Shown: piece by piece, positions 17,241 to 26,251 of the stretch | How the letters are laid out: each line of letters opens with the position of its first letter | Numbering within the stretch: the stretch's first letter is position 1 | Assembly: GCA_009889515.1 (NCBI GenBank) | Contig: WUQR01000139.1 | Span: 248,001 to 312,000, forward strand | Reading direction: 5' to 3' | Length of the DNA stretch: 64,000 nucleotides | Source of the DNA: Nitrososphaerota archaeon | GTDB lineage: Archaea > Thermoproteota > Nitrososphaeria_A > Caldarchaeales > Calditenuaceae | Notes under the pieces: model-generated | What the model was told of the DNA's origin: nothing | Databases searched by the model: none | Seen by the model: the letters and a program-made list of their open reading frames with translations, nothing else | Translations under genes and position numbers: made by a program

Positions 17241-18392
17241 GTGCGTGTCGCTTTAATTCATCCGCACATCTTGGAGGATCTCAGTGGTATTGGTATTGAT
17301 ACAGAGGCTTATTCGTGTCACGTTGGTTATGAGCATCGCTATGCGCGCCTCTTAGAGAGGGATGGGTATGAAGTGGATTTAGTGGTCTTCTCCAGGAGCT
17401 ACAACGTAGTTCGCTGGATGAGACATATGTGGGGACATCACATCGTCATTGTTCCTATAGGTAGGGTGCGCTTCCTTAGATATTTTCAGCTCTTTAAGAG
17501 GCTTTTAGGTCTGGTGGCTGGGTATGATTTGGTTCACTGTTTTAGCTACTATAGTAATATTTATGATATTCTTGCTGTTTGTTGTTGGCTTGCTGGGGCT
17601 CCGCTTGTGGCGCAGTCACAGGGCATCTGGCCCAATATACCCTTCATCCCTTATTTGAGGAAGATGTTTACATTAAGGCTCGCTTCGCGTCTCGTTCCTC
17701 TGAGCAGAAGTGAGGCGGGATTCCTGATGGGAAAGTTCCGGATAAGCGGACGTCGTATAATCATTGTTCCTAATTTTATTGAGTCTGGGGATTATCGTGT
17801 GTTGTCTCGGTTGGAGGCGCGTAGGATGCTTGGTCTGGATGAAGACTCGTTCGTGGTTTTGACCGTGTGCAGGCTTGTTCCTGAGAAGGGTGTTCAGACA
17901 CTGTTGGAGGCTACTGCGATTATAAAAAATATAATCCCGAAGCTATCCGTTGTCGTGGTAGGTGAGGGCCCATATAGAAAGAAGCTGGAGGGGTTTGCAA
18001 GGAGTCTAGGCTTAGAGGGAGTTGTAAGATTTGAGGGATATGTACCTAATCAGGATATAGGCAAATATTATTCTGCAGCCAACTGCTTTGTGCTCGCCTC
18101 GTTTGAGGAGAGCTTCGGGATAGCCCTTCTCGAAGCCATGCTTTTTAGTCTGCCTGTGATCGCTAGTGCAACATGGGGGGCTAAAGATATAATCGGAGGC
18201 GATGGAGTTGGCTTGATGATCAGTCCGGGGGACCATATTGCTCTTTCTGAGCTAATAATGTATCTTCACGCCAACCCAGATAAGGTTACTGAGATTGGAA
18301 AGAAGGGGAGGGAGAGGGCGTTAAAAGCTTATAGTGCGGAGAATGTGAGAGATAGACTTAGCAAAGTATATATGGAGGTTGTTGGGAAATGA
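17241..18392 (+). CDS. Glycosyltransferase family 4
   Basis: A GT-B fold retaining glycosyltransferase. The C-terminal half has VCRLVPEKGVQTLLEA, VVGEGPYRKKLE, and the EX7E donor-site motif in EESFGIALLEAM. I place the start at the GTG at 17241 (VRVALIHPH), as the open frame before it overlaps the divergent gene and a TATA-like tttttaagt lies about 27 bases upstream. Its stop overlaps the ATG of the next gene (ATGA at 18389-18392). Confidence 0.87.
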   Translation: MRVALIHPHILEDLSGIGIDTEAYSCHVGYEHRYARLLERDGYEVDLVVFSRSYNVVRWMRHMWGHHIVIVPIGRVRFLRYFQLFKRLLGLVAGYDLVHCFSYYSNIYDILAVCCWLAGAPLVAQSQGIWPNIPFIPYLRKMFTLRLASRLVPLSRSEAGFLMGKFRISGRRIIIVPNFIESGDYRVLSRLEARRMLGLDEDSFVVLTVCRLVPEKGVQTLLEATAIIKNIIPKLSVVVVGEGPYRKKLEGFARSLGLEGVVRFEGYVPNQDIGKYYSAANCFVLASFEESFGIALLEAMLFSLPVIASATWGAKDIIGGDGVGLMISPGDHIALSELIMYLHANPDKVTEIGKKGRERALKAYSAENVRDRLSKVYMEVVGK

Positions 18393-19027
18393 GGCCCCAG
18401 TGTTCGATTATTATTCCGACTTTGGTAGAGATTCCTCCAACGCTCAACTCATTGCCCAGCGAGGATGAGTTGAGGAGGCAGGGCATAGAACTTATTATCG
18501 TTCATGACCGGTGAAACATGAGAAATGCCAGTAAAAGCAGAAATATAGGGGCCGCCGCATCGAAGGGGACCGTATTCTGTTTCATCGATGATGATGCGGA
18601 ACTTGATTTTGAGCAGCTTAAGCAAAAAATTCTTCAAGTTCACGACGCTGGTGATGCTGAATGTTATTGGAGTGATGCACCTCATATCTTGATTATTAGG
18701 AGTGACGTGTTCTTTAAAGTTGGTGGGTATGATGAACGTCATCTAGTCAGGGGGGCTGAGGCGGTTGAGATTCGGGAGAGGCTGCGGAATATGGGGGTAA
18801 ACGTAAATCTACTGGATATAAAACTGGTTCATCTCCGCGATACATGGGATAAAAAGCATTACTTTGCAACCGCCAAGAGTTTAATTTGGACTTACATTGA
18901 GTATCGCACATTTCCGTTGCGGCGTGTTTTATGGCGAAAGCATCCGATCAGGCTGGCTAGAATATGGTTTTATGCTCTTCAGTGGGTATTGTTCGCTAGG
19001 TGGAAGAAGAGGAGTATCTTAGGTTAA
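18389..19027 (+). pseudogene. Small glycosyltransferase family 2 gene interrupted by in-frame TGA
   Basis: Read from the ATG at 18389 the frame gives CSIIIPTL and ELIIVHDR, then TGA at 18512-18514 (codon 42), and continues in the same frame with NIGAAASKG, FIDDDAEL (metal site) and a full C-terminal part to 19027. The 217-aa relative at 20692-21345 aligns along its length and has Trp (TGG) exactly where the TGA lies, so one base change explains the interruption. Without the first 41 codons the 5' nucleotide-binding strand is lost. It may be a true pseudogene, a sequencing error, or a read-through site. It overlaps the upstream GT4 gene by 4 bases. Confidence 0.82.
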
Positions 19028-19067
19028 AATTTATTATTATGGGATCTGAATAGACTCAGAGAGTGGC

Positions 19068-19901
19068 TTGGCTGATCTCCGCGAAATGGGTATTATGGCA
19101 TGGGTTGGGCTGTTATGGATTGGATACGTCTTTCTGCGGGTAATATTGAGGATATTAATTGGTAAAGAGAGACGTAATTGGGTTCAGCAAAAGCTGGGTT
19201 TACACTATGGAGCCGGATGGCACCTGTTACATGGCATATTAAGTTTAAGAGCTAAGTATGAGCCTCATGTAGCCAGAGTTATTTCTAAGGTGCTGGAGAA
19301 GGGCGGATCCACTTTTATCGATCTTGGCGCATTTGTTGGAATCCATACTTTATATGCCTATAAAATTGTCAGTAAACGAAGCCCCTCACTTATAGTCGCC
19401 GTTGAACCCAGTCCTCGGAACTTCCAAGAGTTAGTAAATAGATTGCCGAAAACCGGTATTATCAAGGCGGTTAGACTGGCTGTTTGGACTGGGGATAACG
19501 AAGAGGTCGAATTCCATCTGGGGAGCGAATCACATGCCGCATCAGGAGGTATAACCCCAACTGAGTGGCATAGAAGAGATGGATTTTTAAGCGATGAAAC
19601 CATTAAGGTTAAGACTATTAGGCTTGACACGCTCGTGAAAAGGATGGGGCTCAGCGTGGTTGATTTGGTGAAGATGGATATTGAGGGTGCGGAATACCAT
19701 GTTCTGACAGACCCCACACTCGACCTCTCAGCTGTGAGAAACTTGGTGGTTGAAGTTCACTACAACATTCAGAGTAGGGAGAGCATGGAAATACACCGAT
19801 CCCTAAGAAAGAAAGGCTATAGCGTCTTTATACTACCGCCAGAGCTAGATGGTAGAAGATACCACCTTATTGCTACTAGAGATAGTGAGATTCCATGGTG
19901 A
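19068..19901 (+). CDS. FkbM family methyltransferase
   Basis: A SAM-dependent methyltransferase of the FkbM family, which O-methylates sugars or natural products. The SAM-binding strand is FIDLGAFVGIHT (about residues 86-97), and the family motif is DLVKMDIEGAEYHVL (about 203-217). An N-terminal hydrophobic helix (residues about 9-30) suggests membrane association. Its 3' end overlaps the next FkbM gene by 7 bases. The likely role here is methylation of a sugar in the surface glycan; the position of methylation is unknown. Confidence 0.85.
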   Translation: MADLREMGIMAWVGLLWIGYVFLRVILRILIGKERRNWVQQKLGLHYGAGWHLLHGILSLRAKYEPHVARVISKVLEKGGSTFIDLGAFVGIHTLYAYKIVSKRSPSLIVAVEPSPRNFQELVNRLPKTGIIKAVRLAVWTGDNEEVEFHLGSESHAASGGITPTEWHRRDGFLSDETIKVKTIRLDTLVKRMGLSVVDLVKMDIEGAEYHVLTDPTLDLSAVRNLVVEVHYNIQSRESMEIHRSLRKKGYSVFILPPELDGRRYHLIATRDSEIPW

Positions 19902-20695
19902 CGATGAAGGATTGGTCGAAAAAACGTCCTCCAAATCCATTGCTTACACTTTACAAGCTATTAGAGGATCCACGAATGGTACATTGGCACATCAGATGGT
20001 TTTTTCTGAGAAGGTTGACACATGTTCCTGTGCTTAGGGATGCTGCAATCATGATTCTGATTGAAGACAGTTATGATAAGTCTCCTGAAGGTGTTAAAGG
20101 TGAGAGCATTTTCAGACATATAATTAGTAGATGGGATGGAGTATTCATAGATGTCGGAGCCTACATAGGGGATACTATGATCATAGCGAGGAGGGCTAAG
20201 GCAATAATAGGTATTGAACCGGTGCAACAACATGTAAGAATACTGCAGCACTTATCAAGAAAAGATGGAAGGATAACTGTCATACCTGCCGCTGCTGGAG
20301 ATGGATCACAGCTAGAGTTTCTGCAATTGGATTCGTCAACAGATAGCATGTTTACCGAGGCTCGCTTATTTAAAAAGTGGGCCATTAAACGAAGAGTGGT
20401 TAACAAAGCTATTCTTAAAACTGTCCGTATAGACGACCTACACATTCCTGAAGGGGATTTGCTCATCAAGATTGACGTTGAGGATGGAGAGCTAAGAGTC
20501 TTAAGAGGTGCCGAGAAGACAATCAGTGAGAGAAGCCCCGTCTTGTTGATTGAATGTCACGGAACATACGACCAAGTGGCGGATTTCCTAGCCAGATACG
20601 GATATGAGTTCATGAAATACCCGGGAATTAAAGAATTCAAGGGCCACTGCTACCTAGTTGCAACTAGGAAAAATGAGGGGGTCAATGGTAGTTGA
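19895..20695 (+). CDS. FkbM family methyltransferase
   Basis: This is the second FkbM enzyme in tandem (266 aa) with FIDVGAYIGDTM for SAM binding and the family motif DLLIKIDVEDGELRVLRGA near the C-terminus. It lacks the N-terminal membrane helix of its neighbour. Sequence similarity between the two is limited to motifs, so a very recent duplication is unlikely. It overlaps the following GT2 gene by 4 bases, and all genes from 17241 to about 22465 are on one strand with overlaps or short gaps. Confidence 0.85.
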   Translation: MVTMKDWSKKRPPNPLLTLYKLLEDPRMVHWHIRWFFLRRLTHVPVLRDAAIMILIEDSYDKSPEGVKGESIFRHIISRWDGVFIDVGAYIGDTMIIARRAKAIIGIEPVQQHVRILQHLSRKDGRITVIPAAAGDGSQLEFLQLDSSTDSMFTEARLFKKWAIKRRVVNKAILKTVRIDDLHIPEGDLLIKIDVEDGELRVLRGAEKTISERSPVLLIECHGTYDQVADFLARYGYEFMKYPGIKEFKGHCYLVATRKNEGVNGS

Positions 20696-21345
20696 TATGG
20701 GCCTCTATTATTGTACCCACAACATATCTTCAACCAGACAACCTCCCGACAATAAGGAATATAAGAGAAAGTAGTTTGTTGCAAAAAGGAGTAGAACTTA
20801 TCGTGGTCAGGGACTTATGGAAGAACGCAAACATTGCAAGGAACACGGGCATTGCGGCTGCAAGTGGGGAAGTAATCTGTGTTATGGATGATGATATTAG
20901 TTTGAACACAGATGTTTTATACGAGCTGCTAACCACGCTAACAAGGATAAATGATGGGTTCTACATCAATTTAGATCCCCACTTTATAATTGCGCGGAGA
21001 GAGGCTTTTTTAAGAGTTGGAGGGTACGATGAAAGGTTTAAGCCTTGTATGGGGGATGATGTAGAGTTGATGTTGCGACTGCAGAGGACTGGATATAAAA
21101 AATTGAATCTTCCCATAGACGAACTGAAAGTGGTGCATCTACAGGCTCCGAGGGATCGACGAGATAGATATCTTTTAAATCAGAAACATCTCACATGGGC
21201 TTATCTAGAACATAGTACTTATCCATTCTGGCGTCTATTTGTTAGGAAAAACCCGGTTGAAGCAGCAAGAAGGTTAAAATGGATATTGGAGTGGCTACTA
21301 TATCGTAGATGGCAAAGAAGAAGTATATTCGAGCTTCGAGATTAA
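20692..21345 (+). CDS. Small glycosyltransferase family 2
   Basis: A short GT2 protein of 217 aa: SIIVPTTYLQPD, ELIVVRDLWKN, the metal site VMDDDISL, GGYDERF, and a basic C-terminus ending in WLLYRRWQRRS. It is an intact relative of the interrupted gene at 18389-19027. It starts with TTG overlapping the preceding stop (TTGA) and is followed 3 bases later by the next GT2 gene. Confidence 0.82.
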   Translation: MIWASIIVPTTYLQPDNLPTIRNIRESSLLQKGVELIVVRDLWKNANIARNTGIAAASGEVICVMDDDISLNTDVLYELLTTLTRINDGFYINLDPHFIIARREAFLRVGGYDERFKPCMGDDVELMLRLQRTGYKKLNLPIDELKVVHLQAPRDRRDRYLLNQKHLTWAYLEHSTYPFWRLFVRKNPVEAARRLKWILEWLLYRRWQRRSIFELRD

Positions 21346-21348
21346 AAT

Positions 21349-22465
21349 GTGGGGCTATTATCAACGAAAAGGTGTGAAATAGATTTGGGAGGAGGTAGGT
21401 CAGCGTTAATAGACTCGCCAGGTGACTGTCCACCTGTTTTTATAACTATGATCTATCATAGCATGGAGGGTGATGCTTTTCCACGCTCCCTCGAATCACT
21501 ATACAGCATCGATTATCCCAAAGACCGCATACTTCTCTGCCTCATTGACAACTACTCTAGGGACGGCGCATTTGACTTTTGCAAAAACTGGCTAAAAAAT
21601 CACGGCCAAAAATACGGTGGCATATTACACATCAGGGCAAAGGGGAGCCCTAGCCGACTACGAAACATCGCCCTCAAGACCGCCCAAGAGCTAGAATACA
21701 AATACTTCGCATTCATAGAATCCGACATAATAATCGACAAAGAATTCCTCAGAGTAGGGCTTGAGTTACTCACTAATGAACCATCTGTCGTCTCTGTTAG
21801 CACAGTATGGGACGTTGGCTATGAGAATTTAGACTTCCTTGAGAAACAATATGCAAAGTGGCTTAAAGCTAGGCGAGTAAAACCAGAACAGCAGGTAACT
21901 ATAGGAGAGGCATGTAATACGTCAGCATGTCTCATCAATCTTGAGGCAGCGAAAAATGTGGGATATTTTGACGAAGATATCAAATTCATCGAAGACCTAG
22001 ACTGGGGAAGACGGGCTACGCGAAAAGGTCTCAAATGTCTGTTTGACTCCCGAGTCATAGTAAAGCATCTAAGAAAATACAGTCTAAGCGAAATAAGAAA
22101 CTATTTCTTCGCAGGCGCCCGATCAGAGGCTAAGCTTCTCCTAAAAAAACAAGATAGCATCCAGAGCAGTAAAAAGCATCCTATACTGGAACGCCCTACT
22201 GGTAAGCATAATCCTATCCCCGCTAACCTCTACCCAGCTCCTCACACTACTATCCGTAGGCTTCCTAACGTATTTCCGAAAGGCCGTGGGATTGGGGCGC
22301 TTCACCCCCTACCCACTAACACTCCCAATCAGACTGGCAAAATCAGTAGCCCTCGCTATGGCGCTCATCTACTGGCTAACAAAAGGAGGATACGGCTCCG
22401 AAAAGGTTACAATAACAGGACAACCCGACTATGAAGTAGTAGAATATAGAAAAAGGAAGTTTTAA
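21349..22465 (+). pseudogene. Glycosyltransferase family 2 with +1 frameshift at an A7 run
   Basis: The first 264 codons give a normal GT2 catalytic domain: VFITMIYHSMEGD, CLIDNYSRD, metal site FIESDIIIDKE, and EDLDWGRRATRKG. At the run of seven A (22143-22149) the frame turns into Pro/His/Arg-rich nonsense up to a stop at 22432-22434. In the +1 frame the protein continues as KIASRAVKSILYWN and a hydrophobic helix pair, ending at 22465; this is the membrane tail seen in related GT2 enzymes. Reading the run as six A restores a 372-aa protein. It could be a true frameshift, an assembly error, or a gene corrected by polymerase slippage. Confidence 0.8.
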
Positions 22466-22588
22466 GAAAAGTACACCAAACCGAGCCCAACCTCAGCCCC
22501 CACTTTATCCCTCCATCACAGAATTGGACTCTCGCCCCCAATCAACATATTTAAAAACAACTAGCGTAGGAAGACAAGTGAGAGCGGC

Positions 22589-23527
22589 TTGAAGGAACAC
22601 GTACTCGTAACAGGTGGCGCCGGATTCATTGGATCCCATGTTGTCGAGCTTTTGCTAAAAAAGGGATACACCATCACAGTATTGGACGACCTTTCAGCTG
22701 GACGTGCTTCAAACGTTCCCGAAGACGCCGAGCTCGTACGAAAAGATGTTAAACAAATCGCTGCAGCAGATGTCCGAGACGCCGATGTCGTAATCCACTG
22801 TGCTGCGCAGGTTTCAACTTTCAAATCCGTTGATTACCCTGAGGAAGATTTTTCACGGAACGCTGAAAACACTTTCAGAATTCTTGAAATGTTAAGAAAG
22901 CATAATCCCAAGGCATTGTTCATATACACGAGCAGTCGAAGCGTCCACGGGGACATCCCTCCACCACACATAGCTGATGAAGACTGGCCCTACAACCCCT
23001 CAACCTTTTACAACGTTCACAAAATATACGGCGAAATGCTCTGCAAAATATATAACGGATTATACGGGCTTAAATACGTCATACTCCGGCCAAGCAACGT
23101 TTACGGCCCACGCCAGCCCTACTGGGCGGGAGGCTGGTACAACTTCATAGCATACTGGTTCGAACTCGCCATACGAGGAAAACCACTACCAATATACGGG
23201 ACCGGCGAACAAGTGAGAGACTACACATACGTAACCGACACCGCGAAGGCATATCTACTAGCAATCCAGAACCAAGAAGCAATAGGGGAAACATTCCTAC
23301 TCCCAACAGGCATAGGAACAACACTAAACCAGCTCGCAAAAAAGATACTAGAAATAACCGGAAGCAAGGCAGGAGTAGAATACCACCCACCCAGAAAAGG
23401 AGACATACAAAGATTCATAGGAAGCTACAGGAAAGCAGAAGAAAAGCTCGGATGGAGACCCGAGACAAAACTAGACGAAGGACTAAGAAAAGAATACGAA
23501 TGGATCAGAAAAGAAATCCAACCATGA
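22589..23527 (+). CDS. NAD-dependent sugar epimerase/dehydratase (GalE-like extended SDR)
   Basis: An extended short-chain dehydrogenase acting on nucleotide sugars. The NAD-binding motif is VTGGAGFIGSH, the catalytic Tyr-Lys is in YNVHK (YxxxK), with TSSRSVHGD before it and LRPSNVYGPRQ after. Length 312 aa matches UDP-glucose 4-epimerase-like enzymes. The product cannot be told from sequence. A TATA-like atatttaaa about 35 bases upstream precedes the TTG start. Its stop overlaps the next ATG. Confidence 0.87.
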   Translation: MKEHVLVTGGAGFIGSHVVELLLKKGYTITVLDDLSAGRASNVPEDAELVRKDVKQIAAADVRDADVVIHCAAQVSTFKSVDYPEEDFSRNAENTFRILEMLRKHNPKALFIYTSSRSVHGDIPPPHIADEDWPYNPSTFYNVHKIYGEMLCKIYNGLYGLKYVILRPSNVYGPRQPYWAGGWYNFIAYWFELAIRGKPLPIYGTGEQVRDYTYVTDTAKAYLLAIQNQEAIGETFLLPTGIGTTLNQLAKKILEITGSKAGVEYHPPRKGDIQRFIGSYRKAEEKLGWRPETKLDEGLRKEYEWIRKEIQP

Positions 23528-24690
23528 GTGATAAACACGCAATATACCTAACATCCTTCCCACCACTCAGATACAGAAGACCGCTCCTCGCCTCCCAAGC
23601 CCTAAAACTCCTAGGGGTCAAAACAAAAATATACCTGGGCTGGGATCTAGTCAACAAATATAAGACTCTGAAAGCCGCCACATCCCTATCAAACCTACTG
23701 CCACCACCAATAAACTGGTTGTGCAAAGACACCGTATACGACGCCGCCATATACACTACATTACCAAAAAACCACGCTGCCCTCTGCATCAACATGAATA
23801 CCATAGGAGTCCTCGCCCTCAAAGCCCTATTCCGCGAGAAGGTCCCACTAATTATAGACTGTCAAGACGTCACCATTCAAGACGACGGCTCAATCCCATT
23901 CTATGATCAAAGAATGATAGAACTCGCAGATCTCGTCATATTCGCAAGCAGAGCCATAAAAACACTAGCCGAGAAAAACCACCCCAAACTATTAAAAAGA
24001 GCAACCTACGTACCATTCGGCATAGAACTGCAACAATTCGACAAGCACTATATGGGGGCCGACCCTCAGCTTTTCAGGTCACTATACGGACTTAAGGAGA
24101 ATAGAATAATAACATACAGTGGCGCAGCGTATTTATGGGGTCGGCGGGAGGGCCAGGGTCTTGAACTGTTACTAGATTCTGTACAGGCATTGGCAAAAAG
24201 CACCAGTAGCTTTAAACTAATAATTCAAGGGGCGGCCGCGCCAAGCACACCAATGTGGAAATGGGTGGAAGTACAAGTGAGAAAACGCGGATTAGAAAAT
24301 CACACCATTCTTCTCCCGCCCATGGCCCCCTATGAGCCTGTAAGGATGAGCCTTTTCAAGGCGAGTAATGCCCTAGTCCTGCCAATTGGTGATATCCTCG
24401 GCACGTACTATGCTGAACAGCAAAAGTTGTTTGAATACATGGCGGCCCAACGCCCCATAGTCATGGTTGCCACACCTGCAAGGCTTAATGTTCTCGACCC
24501 AGACTCTGCATTTATCGCAAGGCGCCGTGATCCTGAAGAGTTCGCACTAGAAATACTCAGAGCCTTAAATGAAAAAGAAGACGCTGAGACCAAGGCCCAA
24601 AGAGCAAGACGCATTGTCGAACAATACTATGATTGGCAGAAGCTAATACCCAAATACGCCAAAGCAGTAGCCCCCCTAATAGATCAATAG
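23524..24690 (+). CDS. Glycosyltransferase family 4/1
   Basis: A GT-B fold protein of 388 aa. The N-terminus (IYLTSFPPLRYRRP) and the C-terminal donor half (TYSGAAYLWGR, LVLPIGDILGTYY, QQKLFEYMAAQRPIVMV) fit family GT4-like enzymes. The EX7E motif is weak; the FEYMAAQRP segment occupies that place. I start it at ATG 23524, which overlaps the epimerase stop (ATGA), rather than the in-frame ATG at 23452 that would lie within the epimerase gene. The coding strand of this and the preceding gene is unusually rich in A. Confidence 0.82.
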   Translation: MSDKHAIYLTSFPPLRYRRPLLASQALKLLGVKTKIYLGWDLVNKYKTLKAATSLSNLLPPPINWLCKDTVYDAAIYTTLPKNHAALCINMNTIGVLALKALFREKVPLIIDCQDVTIQDDGSIPFYDQRMIELADLVIFASRAIKTLAEKNHPKLLKRATYVPFGIELQQFDKHYMGADPQLFRSLYGLKENRIITYSGAAYLWGRREGQGLELLLDSVQALAKSTSSFKLIIQGAAAPSTPMWKWVEVQVRKRGLENHTILLPPMAPYEPVRMSLFKASNALVLPIGDILGTYYAEQQKLFEYMAAQRPIVMVATPARLNVLDPDSAFIARRRDPEEFALEILRALNEKEDAETKAQRARRIVEQYYDWQKLIPKYAKAVAPLIDQ

Positions 24691-24769
24691 GGATATATCA
24701 TCCGTCTCTCTGGTTAATTAGGACCCTCATCAACTTGATTGTTACATGAAAATTAACGGGGAGTGAGAG

Positions 24770-26251
24770 GTGGCCAGCATCAGACTCAGATACACAGGCC
24801 TAACAGCATATACGGCATATCTAGTCACAATGCTCACTGGCCTCGCCTTCACACTAGTTATAACCCGCCGCCTAACTCCGGAAGAGCTGGGAGTTTGGCG
24901 ATACATCGGTACCCTAATAAACTATTTCGTAACACCCTCAGCCTTCATAGGGTTCTGGACAACGAGAATGATTGCCCAAGGAAAAACCATCCTCGGAACA
25001 ACAACAGCAATGGCTGCCCTCCTCTCCATCCTTGCCACACTACTCTTCATCACATTCTCAAACACATTTGCAAGCTCTGTAGATTTCCCCACAACAGTCT
25101 TCATAATAGCAGCCCTCGAGATACCCACAATCTACCTCTACACAGTCTTAGAATCAGCAGGAACGGCAATAAGACCACACATGAACTACTATGCAAGCAT
25201 AATACAAGAGGTCGTAAAATTACCTATAGGAGTCATGTTAGTCATAGTTCTAAGGCTCGGGCTCACGGGCGCAATACTTGCGGCAGTGATGGGATTCACC
25301 AGCCGATGCGCGGCGATGGCATTATTCCTAAGAGACATAAAATGGGGGTCACCGGATAAATCCTATGCTATAAAAATCTTCTCCAGAGCATGGCTCCCAC
25401 TCTACTCATCCATCCCTCCAAACATCTTAGCTTTAGACACCATCATCATAGTACTTCTCTACGGGTCAGCAGAACCTCTTGGATACTTTTCAGCCGTCTA
25501 TCTAATCGCAAGCATGGTAACAGCATCTGGCTATTTGGCCTCCGGCCTCTACCCCAAGATGCTACAAGTTCCTTCAGAGAAGGATGTTGAGGTATCTCTC
25601 AAGCTCGTTTTGATGTTGGCCATCCCTTCCTCCATAGGCGCACTAATACTCTCTCAGAACCTCCTAAATCTCTTGAGGCCAGATTACGTTAGTGCAGCGG
25701 CCATCATGCCGCTAGTCCTAGTCCAATCCATTTTCTTTATCATGAATAATATATTTGATTCCGTCATTATTGGAGAGGAGCGAGCAGATTTTGAAGAAGG
25801 TGTCACTATGAGGAGACTTATAAAGAGCAGGCTCTTTCTACTCCCTACGATAAACTACTTCTACTCAGCTCTCTATATAACTGTGCTCGTCACAGTACTT
25901 TACATCGCATCTCCTACCACTGTTCTGGAGACTCTATTCCTGTGGGTCTTCGTGAGCGCCTTTTTGACGGTAGCTCTGACAGTCTATAAGTTGAGAATAG
26001 CTAGACATAATTTGAAGTTCAACTTACCACTCCACTCCATCGCAAGATACTTAATAGCATCATCCTTGATGGCTTTAGCTCTGCTAGTTATGCGCCCATC
26101 ACATCTCCCAGCTGAGATCCTTCAAGCCCTTCCCCAGACACTTATCCCCGTTGGAGTGAGTGCAACAATATATTTTGTCTCACTCTACTGTCTCGACAAG
26201 GAATTCCGGGAAATGGCGAAGAGTATAATGAGAAGGCTAGGCGTTCTCTGA
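24770..26251 (+). CDS. Wzx-like oligosaccharide flippase (MATE/MOP superfamily)
   Basis: A membrane protein of 493 aa with about 12-14 helices. The start RYTGLTAYTAYLVTMLTGLAFTLVITRRLTPEELGVW is typical of polysaccharide exporters of the MOP superfamily. Its role would be to move lipid-linked glycan across the cytoplasmic membrane, completing the pathway of the surrounding glycosyltransferases. GTG start. The 3' end overlaps the convergent GT4 gene by 15 bases. Confidence 0.85.
   Translation: MASIRLRYTGLTAYTAYLVTMLTGLAFTLVITRRLTPEELGVWRYIGTLINYFVTPSAFIGFWTTRMIAQGKTILGTTTAMAALLSILATLLFITFSNTFASSVDFPTTVFIIAALEIPTIYLYTVLESAGTAIRPHMNYYASIIQEVVKLPIGVMLVIVLRLGLTGAILAAVMGFTSRCAAMALFLRDIKWGSPDKSYAIKIFSRAWLPLYSSIPPNILALDTIIIVLLYGSAEPLGYFSAVYLIASMVTASGYLASGLYPKMLQVPSEKDVEVSLKLVLMLAIPSSIGALILSQNLLNLLRPDYVSAAAIMPLVLVQSIFFIMNNIFDSVIIGEERADFEEGVTMRRLIKSRLFLLPTINYFYSALYITVLVTVLYIASPTTVLETLFLWVFVSAFLTVALTVYKLRIARHNLKFNLPLHSIARYLIASSLMALALLVMRPSHLPAEILQALPQTLIPVGVSATIYFVSLYCLDKEFREMAKSIMRRLGVL

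Noticed and set aside
18512-18514. TGA as a selenocysteine codon in the glycosyltransferase.
   Set aside because: The relative has Trp, not Cys, at this place, and the family has no redox-active residue there.
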